From the NCBI RefSeq assembly GCF_003073045.1, contig NC_037594.1, positions 28,570,737 to 28,634,736 of the forward strand: 64,000 nt of DNA, written 5' to 3'. Source of the stretch: Pomacea canaliculata (lineage: Eukaryota; Mollusca; Gastropoda; Architaenioglossa; Ampullariidae). Position numbers and translations under genes: made by a program. Positions 13,274 through 25,900 of the stretch are shown here, piece after piece (the stretch's first letter is position 1; every line of letters begins with the position of its first letter). The notes beneath the pieces were generated by a model, which was given only the letters and a program-made list of their open reading frames with translations, was not told the DNA's origin and ran no database searches.

Positions 13274-16200
13274 ATGGAGAACAAGCTGGTGCTCCTAGTG
13301 GCGGCCATTTCCCTACTGTTGGCTCTGTCCTGCCAGGCCCTACCTTCTGGAGAGTCCGTTCTTGAGGTCAGCCTCCCCCTGTGCTGTTTATTCTATTCAA
13401 CCATCATTATAATTATTGCCTTCCCCTACACCCACCCCTGTCTTCCATTGACATTTTTAGTCGTCCTCTTACATTTAAACACTCGCTTATCACACACCCA
13501 ACTTTTTAACACTTTAACTGTAAACTCTGATTTTTATAGAGCTACCCAGAGGGAAATGAGGTGGAGTGATGTCACAATGCTTTTTTTTCCATTGGGATCT
13601 TTCTGTAAATTCTTCCCATCTTGTTAGCCTATTTGTTTATAACTGTGGAGAATTTTTATTCCTTTTTTTCCCTCACTCACTTTAAGACCAGTATTCTCCT
13701 CACGACACTGTAATACCTGTCATCTTGTGACAATAGTTTTGTCAGAATACTCTCGTTCTTCTCATTTATTTTGTGCGCTCGTTTGGATGATTAACCCTGC
13801 ATGACCCTGTGTGTCTGGGACAGGATTCCAGTCTGAGTGCAGACAAGAGGCCAAAGTACATGGACACACGACGGGATCTGGATATTTTCAAATATATGCT
13901 GATGGCTTCTATTAAAGAGGTGAGTCACTTATGAAGACTGGCTTTAGAGGTGAGTCACGTGAGCAGAATGGCTTTAGAAAGGTGAGTCACAGGTCAACAC
14001 TGTATTTTCCCTTTTCCCTCAAACCATACTTTGGTTATTCGTATTCGCACAGGCTCCATCATTCATTTGTGTGTATGGTGGTGGTGATGATGATGTGGGT
14101 GTGTGTCTTCAAAGTTTCACTCAGTTCATAAGAAACATCACCACAACCACGACTCTAAGCCTTATATATAGGAGCAAGAGAAAAATTACAAGCCAAGATA
14201 CGAACCAGCTGCACTCGAATCTGACTTCGTAAAAAATATACCATCACACTGAAGACAAGAGACAGATCGTCGGAGGATTACAGGAGCAGATGAACGAAAA
14301 ATCTTGCTTCTTTGAACAACATTAATTTTAATGATTTATATGGTCATAGTCTCTTTTTCACCGGAAAACTCAACAAATCCCAGAAGCAGGTAAAGACATT
14401 TATTTTGAAATGATAGCAGGCATGATCGATCGAAGAAAAAAAAATACTTTAAGAGTTTATCCTTCTTTCTGTGCGTGTGTGATCTTTGTGTATTTCTTCC
14501 TTCGTGCGCGAATTTATTTGGGATATGCATGCAACCATCTTCCCACTCAGCACGCATTTCTCTGAAGAATATCAATGTTCGTGAGGTTTCTGTGATGAGG
14601 AGGGTGGCGCCGTTAGTCTTCCCAGTTGCGAGGGACAACCGGAGGATGTCTGGCGTTGCGCAGAAGCGGTGCGCGGAGGGATTCCGACATTTGGCGAGAT
14701 GGCGGGCGCGCTAACAGGTCGGCTGTGGCGGCGGGTCGGTGTCGAAGCTGATCGCAAGATAAAATAAACAAATGACACCAGCAGCGCCCGTGCATGCCTC
14801 TTCATGAATGAGTTCTTGTCACAGGGGACCTGCTCGCAGACCCCGCACCTCGTCTCGGAAATCAAATGCCTTTTGGAAAATCACTGTATCACTGTTATGG
14901 CATCACTCCCCCTCCCCACCTCGCATTACAACCCCCTTTCCACTTCCCTCCAGTCTCCTGTCTACTTTCCAGTCCATTTGTCTTTTCCATTCTGTTTCGC
15001 TCGGATGCACTAACACGAGTATGGACACAAATATGCGCATATGTGCACTCGCAATTGCAACACCAGAATAGTAAAGTAGTTCCAGAAATAATCGGTTATT
15101 TTTTTTACCCTCAAGATAAGTGTTATTTTACGAATAGCAAATTAAATGTTTATCGTTTCGTAATGCCTCGGTCAGGTAGTAAATTGTTTCTAAACTTAGA
15201 CCTACTCGTGAAAGGATGTTGTATTTCTACCCCATTAACTAGCGAGGGCAGAAGTTCATCTTTAATCATCTAATTGAAATTGATTGTAATCAGTCATGGA
15301 GCTTTCTCCCACCTGGATAGCTGGTGGCTCAGTCCCTGGACTGCTTTCCAAGAAACTTCATAGAGAGTGTGTTTAAAAGTTATTCTTGAGGAAAGAACTC
15401 CTGCCTCTAAAATATCCGAAATTTTTTGTAGATGACTAAACTCCACTAAAATGTATTGTACAAATGGTGGAAAGTAGTGAATAGAATCAATTCCTAAATC
15501 ATGTTATTCACGTCTGAACAATTTTCAGACAAATTCTCTGCTTTGTAGGCAAACTCCATGATGTCAGTGAACGAAGTTCACATTCTTGTCTCCACAGTAT
15601 CTTTATTGAGGTGGGGGAGACTACCCCCTTTCCCCCACCCCCAAGGACATTTTGTTTACCAGACCATTTTGGAAATTTGTCACAGACGAACTCTTTTTCA
15701 TGAAAGTTGCTAAGTGCGTGAGTGGAGTTCAGAGCTGAGTAGCTTTCTTTGTCATAGACAATACATTTTCTTGGTTCTCTTTCGTGGAAATCAATTAATT
15801 TTACTAATTTTTAAATTGTTTATACTATCCGGCAGCTAGTAGATTTTTGAGAAAGACATAATCATAAAGCTATCAAAGAGATCACCATCATGCCTACCTA
15901 TGGCCTCTAAAATTTCAGAACATTTATCAACATGCACAGACGCATCCCTGCCTCCTGCAAGCTTGATGGTACAGTTTGATTGCTGTCAACACCATCATCG
16001 AGGCTGCTGCTTGTTGATCATTCGAGGCCACAGCTCAATGAGATTAGGTAAATGTGAGAGGCACGAGGCCCCGCCCCTCCGTGTCGGTGCTACCTTCATT
16101 TGGAAAATGGCGCGCACTCTTTAGGCGACACCCGCCATCTGAGTGCATCGCCAAAAGGTTCCCCCCGCTGCTAGCTGCCAAAATAAACATGATTCTTACA

Positions 16201-19200
16201 CCTGGGAATTCTTTGTCCCCCGAACGTGCGTGGGTACCATATTCCCCACAAGAAGCCACCCAGTACTTAGTACGCTCGTCCTGTTGGCGTATGTCTTCTG
16301 GTGCCGGCCATATTGTTGTTATTATTATTATTATTTTATTTTTATTTTGTGTGATTATTATCTGACAGACCGAACTCATGTACTGAAGTAGTATCCCATA
16401 ATATTTCGCCATCATTAATGTAATGATGACAGCTCGAGGATTACGATCTTTGCCGTTATGTCTGTGACGAAGTGTTGTTTGGTGTTGTTGTTGCCTTATC
16501 CTCCATCATCTATGCATTGGGATGAACAGAAATAGGTTTGCAGCACGCTCCATTCTATCCGAGCTGTGAGCTTGTTCCTCCCTTGTCTTCTGCGATCAAT
16601 GCTGCGACAAAGCGTGGAAAGCACTCAACAGGGATGTTTAATGTATCGGCGGTACTCATGAGAGATGACACGGTGACAGGTCATGATGAATCACTCTTTA
16701 AAATAGCAGCGTTAATACTGAAAAAAATATCTTGGTGCTTGTACCTTGTTTTTACAGCTTTTTTAAAAATATATCACTTGTTTTTCCATGCTTGAGGTGA
16801 TGTATTTGGATACAATACCGTTAATGACTGTCTTGTTCTCATTGGTTTATGTCCTTCTGCTTGTATGTCAAGACTTCTGTGTGTCGATGCTGCAATATAA
16901 AGTTATCTCACATTCTAACATTCTGGATATTAAAAAAAAACATCTACAATGAGAAAGAATGATCAAATTACTTTTAAACACACCAAGAATGTATGTGATA
17001 TTGATTCTAATTTAAAAGCAAAGTCTGGTTAGGATGTAAGTAAGATTGTCCAATAGGTCCTTTCTGTGACACGAACAAGCAAAACATGTTAAATCAAATG
17101 AACCTGCGAGTGACTTCTCCAGGAGCAGCATCAACCCTCTGGCGCCTGTTGCCCTGTCAATGGTATCAACCACTGCCAGCACATCCACAAGTGACAAGAG
17201 GCTGATGTCGGGAAGCTGGGACTTAATGACTCGACTGTCGCCCAACAGAATCAATGGCACATGAGGATGGGAGAGGCGGGGGTTAAAATTAATACATTAT
17301 CAGATGGGACTGGCGATTTCTGCAGCTCGGGTTGAGAAGGGTTAATCGCGCTTCAATCGACCACCGACAATGAAAGCGGAGTCTCAAGGACCCGGATGTA
17401 AGCCTCCCTGAAGATAAGTGTGATTTAAAAGCTGTGATCATGTGCTCGCGGGGAAAAGATGTGGCGAAGGGTGTGTTAAGAGATAAGTGTGATAAAGGGA
17501 TTAGATCATGACCTAGAGAAAAGATATCGTTACTACGTTTAAAGGTGAGCTAACCTTTTGACACCATGGTTTCTGTTTTAAAGGAGAATGCTTCTTTCAC
17601 AAGTTTTCTTCTCTTTTTTCCCTTTTTTTTTAACTCGGATGATCGCCACCAGCGTGTCCACAGCCAAAGATATTTCCTGACCGTTGCATTGTAAAGCCAT
17701 AAATCACTGGATCGTTTCTTTTGCCTCGTAATCGATGGTCCAAAAGCAGACTCTTTCTCAATTGCCCTGTGTGTATTAAAGAATGTTCACATTAAAGGAA
17801 TAAGAAAGACAAATGGAGATCGGGGTGGGAGAATCTTTTGATGCTGTGCTTTACCTGATTATGCGCTTGGAGAAAAGCTTAAAAGAGCTAGAGGTATAGA
17901 CAAGAAAATGTGATGATATAAAATTCACAAAAGACAGGAAACCGTAATGCAAAATTAAAACCAAAGGTGGTTGAAGTTATATCAAAGCCATGATGTGGAC
18001 AGGATGGAGACGAAGGTTCCAGTCTTCTAACATTTTCTAACTGTGATGTCTCCCAGTGTCTGAGAATGTACGATTCCTTAGCAATGTCCACTCACACTTT
18101 TATTAACTTTTGTTTCTTGTACCCGCCTTTGAATTCTTCAGAGGGCGACAGACAAGATTTAAGATGACGTGTAGCTCTCCTGTGTATCAAGTATAATTTT
18201 TCCACCGGTTCGAGAAGTTTCAGCTGCGATTGCTAGCCTGGTCTCTTTCGGATATTCAACACAGAAATGTCAAATAGAGCTTTTTTAACAAATATAAAAA
18301 CATCGCCATCAATCCGCTGCTGTTCTACTGGGACGAGCCGCAAACAACAGAGAATAACAAGTCATGATTGGAAGAGACTACCGAGTTGCATCCCTTGGAC
18401 ATTTCAGAAGGAGGTCAGACAAGCGCAAGGAGTGCTGTCAAGGTATCTTCTCCGTCTCATGATTTCGGGCGAAATGGAAGTCCACCATTTTCCAGATTGC
18501 CCGGGGATGGTTTCTTGCTTCTTCCTAGCGATGTTTCTCATGACTACGGACGAGCGCCGATAATGCGAGGGACGTGTCACAATGTCCCACCATTTGAATG
18601 ATGGCGGCAGTAGGTCTCTCCCGCACCACTACACGCCATCATCTGCACTTACTCCTCCTCACTCGCAAACAAGCAGCACGACCCATGAGCGAAATCGAAC
18701 CGCATCACGCTCAATCAAGAAAAAAAAAAAAACTATCCACCGTTGAATTGCTCACGTTTACCAAGCTGAGATAACTCTCTCATCTTTGCGCAGTTGAAGC
18801 CACAGCGGTCGGTGGTTAAGAGTCTGGTTTTATTGCTCGTTACATCGTAGTAGGGGGCAGAACATTTCTATGAATTGATTCCAATTATTGAAGGTCAAAG
18901 ATCATGGAAAGAGTTTCCATTTCTTTTAAAAATAATGTTGAACATAAATTCAACTGGTGTTAGCAGCGTTTTATTTTTTTTATATTTTTATTATTTTTTT
19001 TTTTACAACCGTTGTCACAATCCGAGCATGATACACTGGTGGTGGGTAGAAGTGTGAGTGGCCCTCCTCACAGCTTGTGAGGTTAGGCTTTCTCTGTTGG
19101 TTGTGATGTCAACTATGTGTCCTAATGTGCTATCTGGTCGTTATATGTACCTGTCATCTGTGTGTCCTGGGTAGAACCCTGCTACACCGTTTTCTTCTCC

Positions 19201-22200
19201 ATCCAAGAAGCTTCTTCCTGACGATCGATGTTTGATTACACATGTCACACTTGCAAAAGTCAGAAAAACAATTTACTTCTCCATCCAAACCAGATGCTGT
19301 CTGTCAAACTGGACCGTGTGTGACTTTTATTTTACTTTTCTGTTTATTGTTTGTGCTTAGCAACAACTGTTTTCCAAAACCCAGGTGAGTCCAAAATCAA
19401 ATTAGCAGATGCCTCTAAACTGAAATAGGATGTAAGAGTTCATCCTGCGCGATCCACAGCTTAATGCAAATATTTTTCTCCTCCATCTACGATGTTCTGT
19501 CACGCATGCGCAGACGGGTGAGTCAGCAATCAAAATGCAGCACTTCAAACAGGTTCGTGGTAGTCGTGTTTGGCTCAAGCTGTATTTAGAAAAGCAAATG
19601 AGGTTTAAAAGTGAAAATGACATACGAGTTCTACTGAATATTTTTGTTTACTTGGTATACTCCTTTTATGACTTTTGAAGTTTGCGTTTGTGTTTGTTTG
19701 TTTGTTCTTTTGTTTATTTGTTTATTTGTTGTTGGTTGGTTGGTTGGTTGGTTGGTTTGTCTGTTTGTTTATTTGTTTGTTTGTTTGTTTGTTTGTTTGT
19801 TTGTTTGTTTGTTTGTTTGTTTGTTTGTTTGTTTGTGTTAACTTGTTACCTCGACACGTTTGCATAACAAAGCGCTGGATTTAGTTATCTAATAAAATTT
19901 GGAGTAGGGTTACAGTCCAAGTTTAAGGTTTGGTTAAGGGCGCAGGTATTTGTTTTTATTTTAACAGAATGATCGAACAAAGAAAATGTTCAGTTAAGGG
20001 TTGTTGGCGCATGCGTAGAACAGCCAGTCGCAGAACTTCGTAAACAAAACCAAAGTCGCCAGCGGACCTTCTTTGCTCATTCCCATGCTGAACTAAACTT
20101 TGTTGGGTCTGACGGGATTCGAACCCGTGCTGCAGATGATGGGGTCCACTGCCTTCATGGGACACTAGACCTTAGGATTAGAGAGCCAGTCGCTGTTTCC
20201 TATTGACCCAAGCTTACATTTATGGCCGGGGACCCTTCTGACTCAGTCATTTAGAACTCAAACTTACTAAGAGAGTGGGTGAGTGCACACCAGCGGGCCC
20301 TGCTGCGCTGGTTTATAGTCCTGGCATCATGAATTGTCCCGGGGAGACATCCGAACCTGAACCCAACAGTAAACTGATGATCACTCGGCAACAACGGTCT
20401 GTTTGTTTTCTGTTGGTCAGTCCTTGCAGACAGGACTGTGGGGTACGATGCCACGCCGACGACTTGACGATAACCGATAGTCTGTTTGTTCGGCAGAGCG
20501 TGATGCGACAGAACAGACGATCCCCGCCATTTTTTTTTTCTTTTTTTTTTTTTTTGTGTGTGTATTCCTGACATCAATGGTGTGGCCATTCAGTTCTGCT
20601 GGCGGGACAACAGACAAAACGCTGGGAATTCCGTGCCTGCAGCGGGACCGTGAAACATTTATTAGGCCTGATCGAAGTGGTGACTAGCTTTTCTGTTTTG
20701 TTTCAGATGCTGAAGATGCGAGAACGATTGATTCTTTTTTCTTTGTCTTTTTTTTTTCCCCCTTTTCCTTACCCTGACGTGGCTGAAAGGCGAGAAATCA
20801 ACACATTACAATATGGATGGTTGGGAAAATGGCTTCAAAAATTAAAACAGAACTAGTCCGACACAGCATCCACATTCATGTTCATCATCACTTGTCTGTC
20901 TGTCTCTCTCTCTCTGTCTCTGGCCAGTTTGTGCCGGCTTCATGAAGTCGTAGTTTCCTGTTGCAATTTTAATAATCTTCATTGCTTTGTGTTTCTTGGA
21001 TTCTTTAGAACTGGCTGAAAGGGAAAAGTATTGAGTTCTGGAGAAAAAAATTGTAACAAAAACCCTTACATGATGTTTCCGGTGGCCAGACAACTTCGCA
21101 AAATGACAAGCTTTATTTTGTTTTCACAGCTGTTTCGTGATTACACATTTTTTTATTTGTTGCGATTATAACCGCTCGCCAGCATTGCAGGCAGAACATG
21201 TTTGAAAGAATGTCATCTCAGTGAATTGAGAAGGAAACTGAAAGTGCTCCAAAAAACTAAGCAGCATTCATTTTCCCACTTAGCCTCTAGGCATTATTTG
21301 ATGACTGTTATTCCTGACGAGCAAAATTTGAAATACTCGTCATTTTGAGACATTTTTGGTTTTTATTTTTATCAATCACTCACAGATTCGGATGTAAAGA
21401 TAGTTGGTAGGTTGTTGTCGTGAATCTGTTTGTTTTTCTTGTAACTACGTGCTTTTTACGTCGATTGAGCAAGACTAATACAGACTGAATGACAATGTCC
21501 GTTTCTTTTCCCAAGTCAGAAATGTTTTCTTTCTGAAAGAGGCAGTGAATGAAACTCAAATGTAGGAATGACAACGGATTGTTTACACCAGATGTAACAT
21601 CCAACTTGGGGGTAGATGTTGAAAAGTGGCAATCAACCGTTAAAAATCCTAAAGATTGGACATGAGAAGAGGTGCCGCATCCAGAGACCAATTCGGGATT
21701 CGAACCCATGACCTCATCATCAGAACTGCTGTGGTGATAAGCCAGTTAATATCTTGTCTGACCACTACTCTACCTCCATGGCCAGAGAAATTGAGGATTG
21801 TTTAGATGGATTCATAGATAGATTAATAGACAGTCAAAGAAGAAAAAAAAACCTCAAGAATATTTAATACTCCGTGTGATGCTTTATGCAATGACGATAG
21901 CGTGAAAACAGTCTTCCACAAAAATAAATAAAAAATAATATAAGACAAACAAGATGACGCAAGAATGAAAATCTAAAACAAAACAATCGCAAAGCTTAAC
22001 AAGAAATAAAATCGTGTCTTGGTAAACAGGCTTGAACTTCGCTTTTTCCTCCCTGGGCCAAAGAAAACAGGGGATTAAGGAGCTCGTCTTTAAGGCCGAC
22101 GCCTTTAGAATCTGATTATTTTTCGAGCACCAAGCGAGTTAGCAATTCGAGACAAGTTGAAACACGCGAAGAACAAACACAAAAACTTAAGTCTCATTCT

Positions 22201-22654
22201 GAGCGCGCAGCGACTTGAGCCAACGAGTGCAGAGAGAGAGAGAATGAGAGAGGGAAAGAAAGAGTGAGAAAAAAAAATAACACAAGGCGGGTGAATGTTG
22301 AGACGAGAGAGTAAGCGTTGTATTGAGTTTGGTGTCTTCTTCCAACGCCTTGAAGAAAGGAGGAAATGTGGATTTATTTTCCGAGGATCTGGTAAAGTTT
22401 TGTTTGTCTTGCAGCTGGTAACATTCTGTTTGTCTTGCAGCTGGTAACATTCTGTCTGTCTTGCAGCTGGTAACATTCTGTTTGTCTTGCAGCTGGTGGA
22501 CGAGGGGCGACTGAACCCGGCGATGTTGCCCAGAGACGAGGAGGGCGACGATAACGAGACGACGAGTATTGAGAAGCGCATGCAGTACATGGGCATCTGC
22601 ATGCGGCGCCGGCAGAACACACTCATCCCCTACCCCTGTCTGCGCTCAGGTTAG
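13274..22654 (+). CDS. PKYMDT neuropeptide precursor, three coding exons
   Basis: This gene encodes a secreted prepropeptide of 116 residues. The exons are 13274-13366, 13824-13919 and 22493-22654, all joined in phase 0 with GT-AG introns of 457 and 8,573 bp. Residues 1-22 form a signal peptide with a hydrophobic LVLLVAAISLLLAL core. A short spacer ends in KR (39-40), then comes PKYMDT (41-46), flanked on the other side by RR (47-48). A linker follows (49-90, acidic in its second half), then KR (91-92) and a C-terminal peptide starting MQYMGICM with two cysteines (99 and 112) that could form a disulphide. The dibasic sites imply convertase cleavage in secretory granules. PKYMDT peptides are known from mollusc neuropeptide surveys; receptor and role are unknown to me. 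An acceptor (gtgcag) lies 5 bp before the ATG, so a 5' UTR exon must exist upstream. The stop codon overlaps a possible donor (TCAG|gttagc), so a further exon cannot be excluded. Both internal exon borders have tandemly duplicated splice sites. Confidence 0.9.
13917..13990 (+). repeat. Tandem copies of a 5' splice donor after PKYMDT exon 2
   Basis: The sequence GGTGAGTCAC occurs three times, with donor GT at 13920, 13950 and 13982. The second and third copies are both preceded by GGCTTTAGA. The first is the donor that fits the precursor frame. Use of the second or third would add codons that meet a TGA within five codons, truncating the prohormone after the PKYMDT peptide. Confidence 0.8.
19683..19836 (+). 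repeat. (TTTG)n microsatellite
   Basis: About 150 bp of GTTT/GGTT tetranucleotides. It keeps several frames open and yields artefactual FVCL-repeat proteins. Confidence 0.95.
20105..20200 (-). mobile_element. tRNA-related fragment, probably a SINE head
   Basis: On the minus strand a perfect T-arm (ACGGG, seven-base loop TTCGAAT, CCCGT; 20112-20128) is followed by a 7-nt segment CAGACCC. Only five base pairs can form with a GGTCT about 68 nt upstream, and no normal D-arm or A box is found. This is therefore a decayed tRNA or SINE head rather than a working tRNA gene. Confidence 0.5.
21600..21786 (-). mobile_element. tRNA-derived SINE
   Basis: Read on the minus strand, an A-box-like TAGAGTAGTGGTC (21760-21772) precedes a clean B box GGGTTCGAATCCC (21695-21707). 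The spacing of about 55 bp fits a tRNA-type promoter. The remainder down to about 21600 shows no coding potential and is taken as the SINE body; its end is not certain. Confidence 0.6.
22389..22492 (+). repeat. Four tandem 26-bp units, each carrying a 3' splice acceptor
   Basis: Four consecutive 26-bp units (22389-22414, 22415-22440, 22441-22466, 22467-22492) each begin with CTGGTAA and end with a pyrimidine-rich stretch plus TTGCAG. The first unit is slightly diverged, and the third differs by one base (tgtctg for tgtttg). The exon that follows also begins CTGGT, so the array repeats the intron-exon junction. Only the last acceptor gives the long frame: entry at an upstream AG reads into a TAA made by a CTGGTAA junction, or shifts frame because 26 is not a multiple of three. 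Confidence 0.9.
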
Positions 22655-22955
22655 CAACCCCTTAACCCACCTGCTGGTCTTTGGACGAAGATCTTCCTGG
22701 ATTTCACTTTTATTTACTTTAGTAGTTCCTCCTCCTAGGCTAAAATCATCAGTGTCTCGAGGGTCAATCAGATGTTGAGAACAGGGCATAGCAAGTCGCT
22801 AGTGTAAGCTGACCAACCAACGGGTAGCCGTCTACTATACTGATCACAATATACAAGAAATGAATATAATATCGAATGATATCGAACATAGCAATGTAAG
22901 CTGTGTACCTGACCATCTACCTAGCGCTGAATAATGCGTTGAAGACATTTTTTTC

Positions 22956-22961
22956 AATAAA
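22956..22961 (+). terminator. Poly(A) signal, PKYMDT gene
   Basis: An AATAAA hexamer lies about 300 bp after the stop codon of the PKYMDT precursor. It is the first such hexamer I noticed downstream on the plus strand and would give a short 3' UTR. Confidence 0.45.
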
Positions 22962-25900
22962 TCACTCTCTACTAACCATTAACCCAGTTACCACTGGCAG
23001 GTCAATTTTGAGCTCCCTCAGACCGACACTTTTAATGCTGTTGGCAACATTTCTTTCTTCGTCCATTTATTTTTTTATAATTTTTGCATTCATGATGAGT
23101 CTGTGTTTTCTCAGGGGCGCATTTCTTTCCCTTTGATTTTAAACAGTTGTAACTCAAGAAGAGGAATCTTTTTAAAAAAAGAAAAAAAGAAAAAAAGAAA
23201 AGCAAAACCAAATCGTAAAGCAAAAAAATCAAGTTCCTTAATCTGACTTTTATGTCAATAAGCTTGTGGGGCTCAGTATGGCCCAGGGAGATAATGCACG
23301 TGCTGTAAGGCCGCGAGGAAAATTACCTCCCCATCCTCTGCCTGTTGTTGCAGGCGACACCGAACGTCAAAGGGGCTTAATCGCGTTGTCTTTTCCGGTG
23401 GTTATTTCGACACAAATCCTATTACCCGGTTGGACAAGAAAAGCGAGTAGGAGAACAATCATGACAGAGCTGTTTAAATTGACACGAAACCTGTGAATAG
23501 GAAAAGACAGTGGTGAAAAGTGAGTGAGTGAGTGAGTGAGTGTCAGTGAGTGAGTGAGGTGACAGACAATCAAACCAGGAGAAAGACAAACGAGAGCGAT
23601 TGTCATAACGACTGTAACTATATCCTTAGTCAAGTTCTGTAGTACAACGCTGACGTCATTAAACCCTTGCCTACCGATGTTGACATTTCCTGGCAGATGA
23701 AGTGTTTTAATAAACACAACACTTGTTTGAAAAAAAAAATTTTTGTTTTCAACCCTTAGGGCGACGCTGAGTGTTTACTCAGCAGGAACGCACCAGGTGA
23801 CCTCTTATTTTCATCTGTCCGGATCTTCTTTTCTCCATTTTCGAGCCTCTACATCAAGCAGATAAAACCGAACGGCAAAGATGAGTGTTCAATGTAGCGA
23901 CTGCCATTCACCTGGGGGTCTACCTGGAGCTTGAAAGAAAGGAAAGTTGCAGTCTGCAGAGATGTGTACGGAGCTGTCGTCTTGCGAGGGCGGTTGTGAA
24001 CAGCAGTGTGTATTGCCTCCATCGCTCAAACTCAGGATGAACTTGTCCTTTGCTCGAAAATGTACTTTCTCTCACCAAGCAAAAAGAAAAAAAAATAAGT
24101 CTTCACAATCTCCGTTATTAATTTGTCGGAATTTTCCATCTTTCATGTGCATCATCTCGGGTTGATGTGAAATAGAGTCGGAATATACACCAGATGTAGT
24201 ATTTGTGATATTTTGTAAGTGTGTGCGTGAGTTTGCGAGTTGGTTAGTGTGTGAGAAAGAGTGAAGAAGAAGCAGAAAGAGGAATGCACGTGTGTCTAGA
24301 AAACTTTTGAGTCCTACTCAGTCTGACAGCCAAGTTTTTTTTCACTGTCTATACCAATCGCTCTCTATCTCTCTCCTTTCTCTCTTTTCTCTCTCTCTCT
24401 CTCTGCTATCTCCATTCTCTCTATCATTCTCCTCCTAAACCTGGATTACTTTCATCAGAGGATCTGATATACAGCAAAGGCGTCAAGAAAGACTTCTCAT
24501 ATTTCAATCAAATCAAAAGAAGAAGAAACGACAAATATAAAATGTGTTGCTCTGAGATTGAATTTTCAAAAGGTTATCGATTTTTCCCCCCTCTGATTAC
24601 ATAGAAGCTGAAAGGAGGGAGGAAAACACGTGAGCAGACAGAGCATCAAATGACATTTACTTGGCGTTCATAGAAAAAAAAATATTCAAAGTGCTGGACA
24701 AATAATTGTACAAGGTGTTGTGAAAGTTCATTAGTTATTAAAACAGACAAAAAAGTATTTCGTGTCACAAGCTCAAGATGCTAAAACATTTTCAATACGT
24801 TCAACGAGTGCAACATAGCCAGCAGCCCACCACGTGTCACCAAGAAACTTTGAAGATGTGAGTGGTGTTCAGTCACTGATCGTCACAGATCCACCCGTGA
24901 ATCATTGTTTGTTATTTATGTGGCAGGGGACCAGTGAAACCCACCGAACAATCTGATCATAAAACCGCTTATTTTGTCGACATCTCAGACGACTGTTTTT
25001 TTTTTTTAATGTCAGAAGTGTCATGAATCCTGTCTAAGATTTCTTTAAAGTTAGCAACCGTCTATCTATCCACAAGTTTTTCCGCGATACAGTGAGTGGA
25101 AAACTTATTTTAATCAAAAGTGGTTCACAGACTGCGAGAATATTGCACGAGAAATACGGTTTACAAAGTCAAATAACATTTTGAGATAGGTTGAGATACT
25201 GTCAATAGTCTTTCATCTTTCACAACACCAAGGCAATCACTGAGCAGAAATAAAGATGGATGGAGTGCCGAACCTCTCCACATACCTGGGAAAAATGACC
25301 AATCCCTGTTTGTTGGTCTTAGATCAGTCTGTAATAATATTTTTTGTGGATATCATTTAAAGAATTTTGGCGTGAGTAAAACAAAATTCACAAACTTTCT
25401 TTAAATGACTGCACCAATGAAGGTTACAAAGAAGAGGAATAACATTCACTCACAGATTAATTATTGGTTATATCATCATAAAATCTTGGACCAAAGATGG
25501 TTTCACATATTTTCTGCATGTTTCTAAAAAGGTTTATTTCTTTAAGTGGACTACTTCATTACATGAATAGCCTTCCACTGATATTTGATTTCTGTTTGTT
25601 TCCTGTATGTTTATTTACTTCCGAAGTAGTTCACCCTGCAGAAAATAAAAATATTGATAGTTAATTGATGTCTTTCGAATCTACTATTTCTTTTTAAACT
25701 GTCCAGTTTTACAAAACGCCTTGGATTATTTCTTTTGTTTTGAAACTTGTTTTATACTTTTTTCTGACTGGTAAGAGATTTAATGAGCAGTAAGGGCGGT
25801 GTGTACACACATCGTTGTCATTGTCTAACATCGCATTTAGTTGCATCGTCATCAGATGGCAAGAGAAAATGTCAAAGTTCAACTCTGGTGTGTGTAAGTA

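Larger units (their letters stand above)
13991..22388 (+). other. PKYMDT intron 2
   Basis: An 8.6 kb intron holding two tRNA-derived SINE fragments and a (TTTG)n array. A 78-codon frame at 18368-18601 has a protein-like composition but no start ATG and no clear splice borders, so it was not called. Confidence 0.6.

Noticed and set aside
18368-18601. 78-codon frame with protein-like composition in PKYMDT intron 2
   Set aside because: No ATG start and no clear splice borders; not phase-linked to the precursor exons.
19683-19836. Open frames of repeated FVCL residues (also at 52801-52947)
   Set aside because: They are translations of (TTTG)n microsatellites.
20105-20200. Functional tRNA gene on the minus strand
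   Set aside because: T-arm is perfect, but the acceptor stem is incomplete, there is no D-arm and the length is about 68 nt.
22105-22626. 173-codon minus-strand frame
   Set aside because: It is antisense to PKYMDT exon 3 and to the tandem acceptor units, whose repetition keeps it open.
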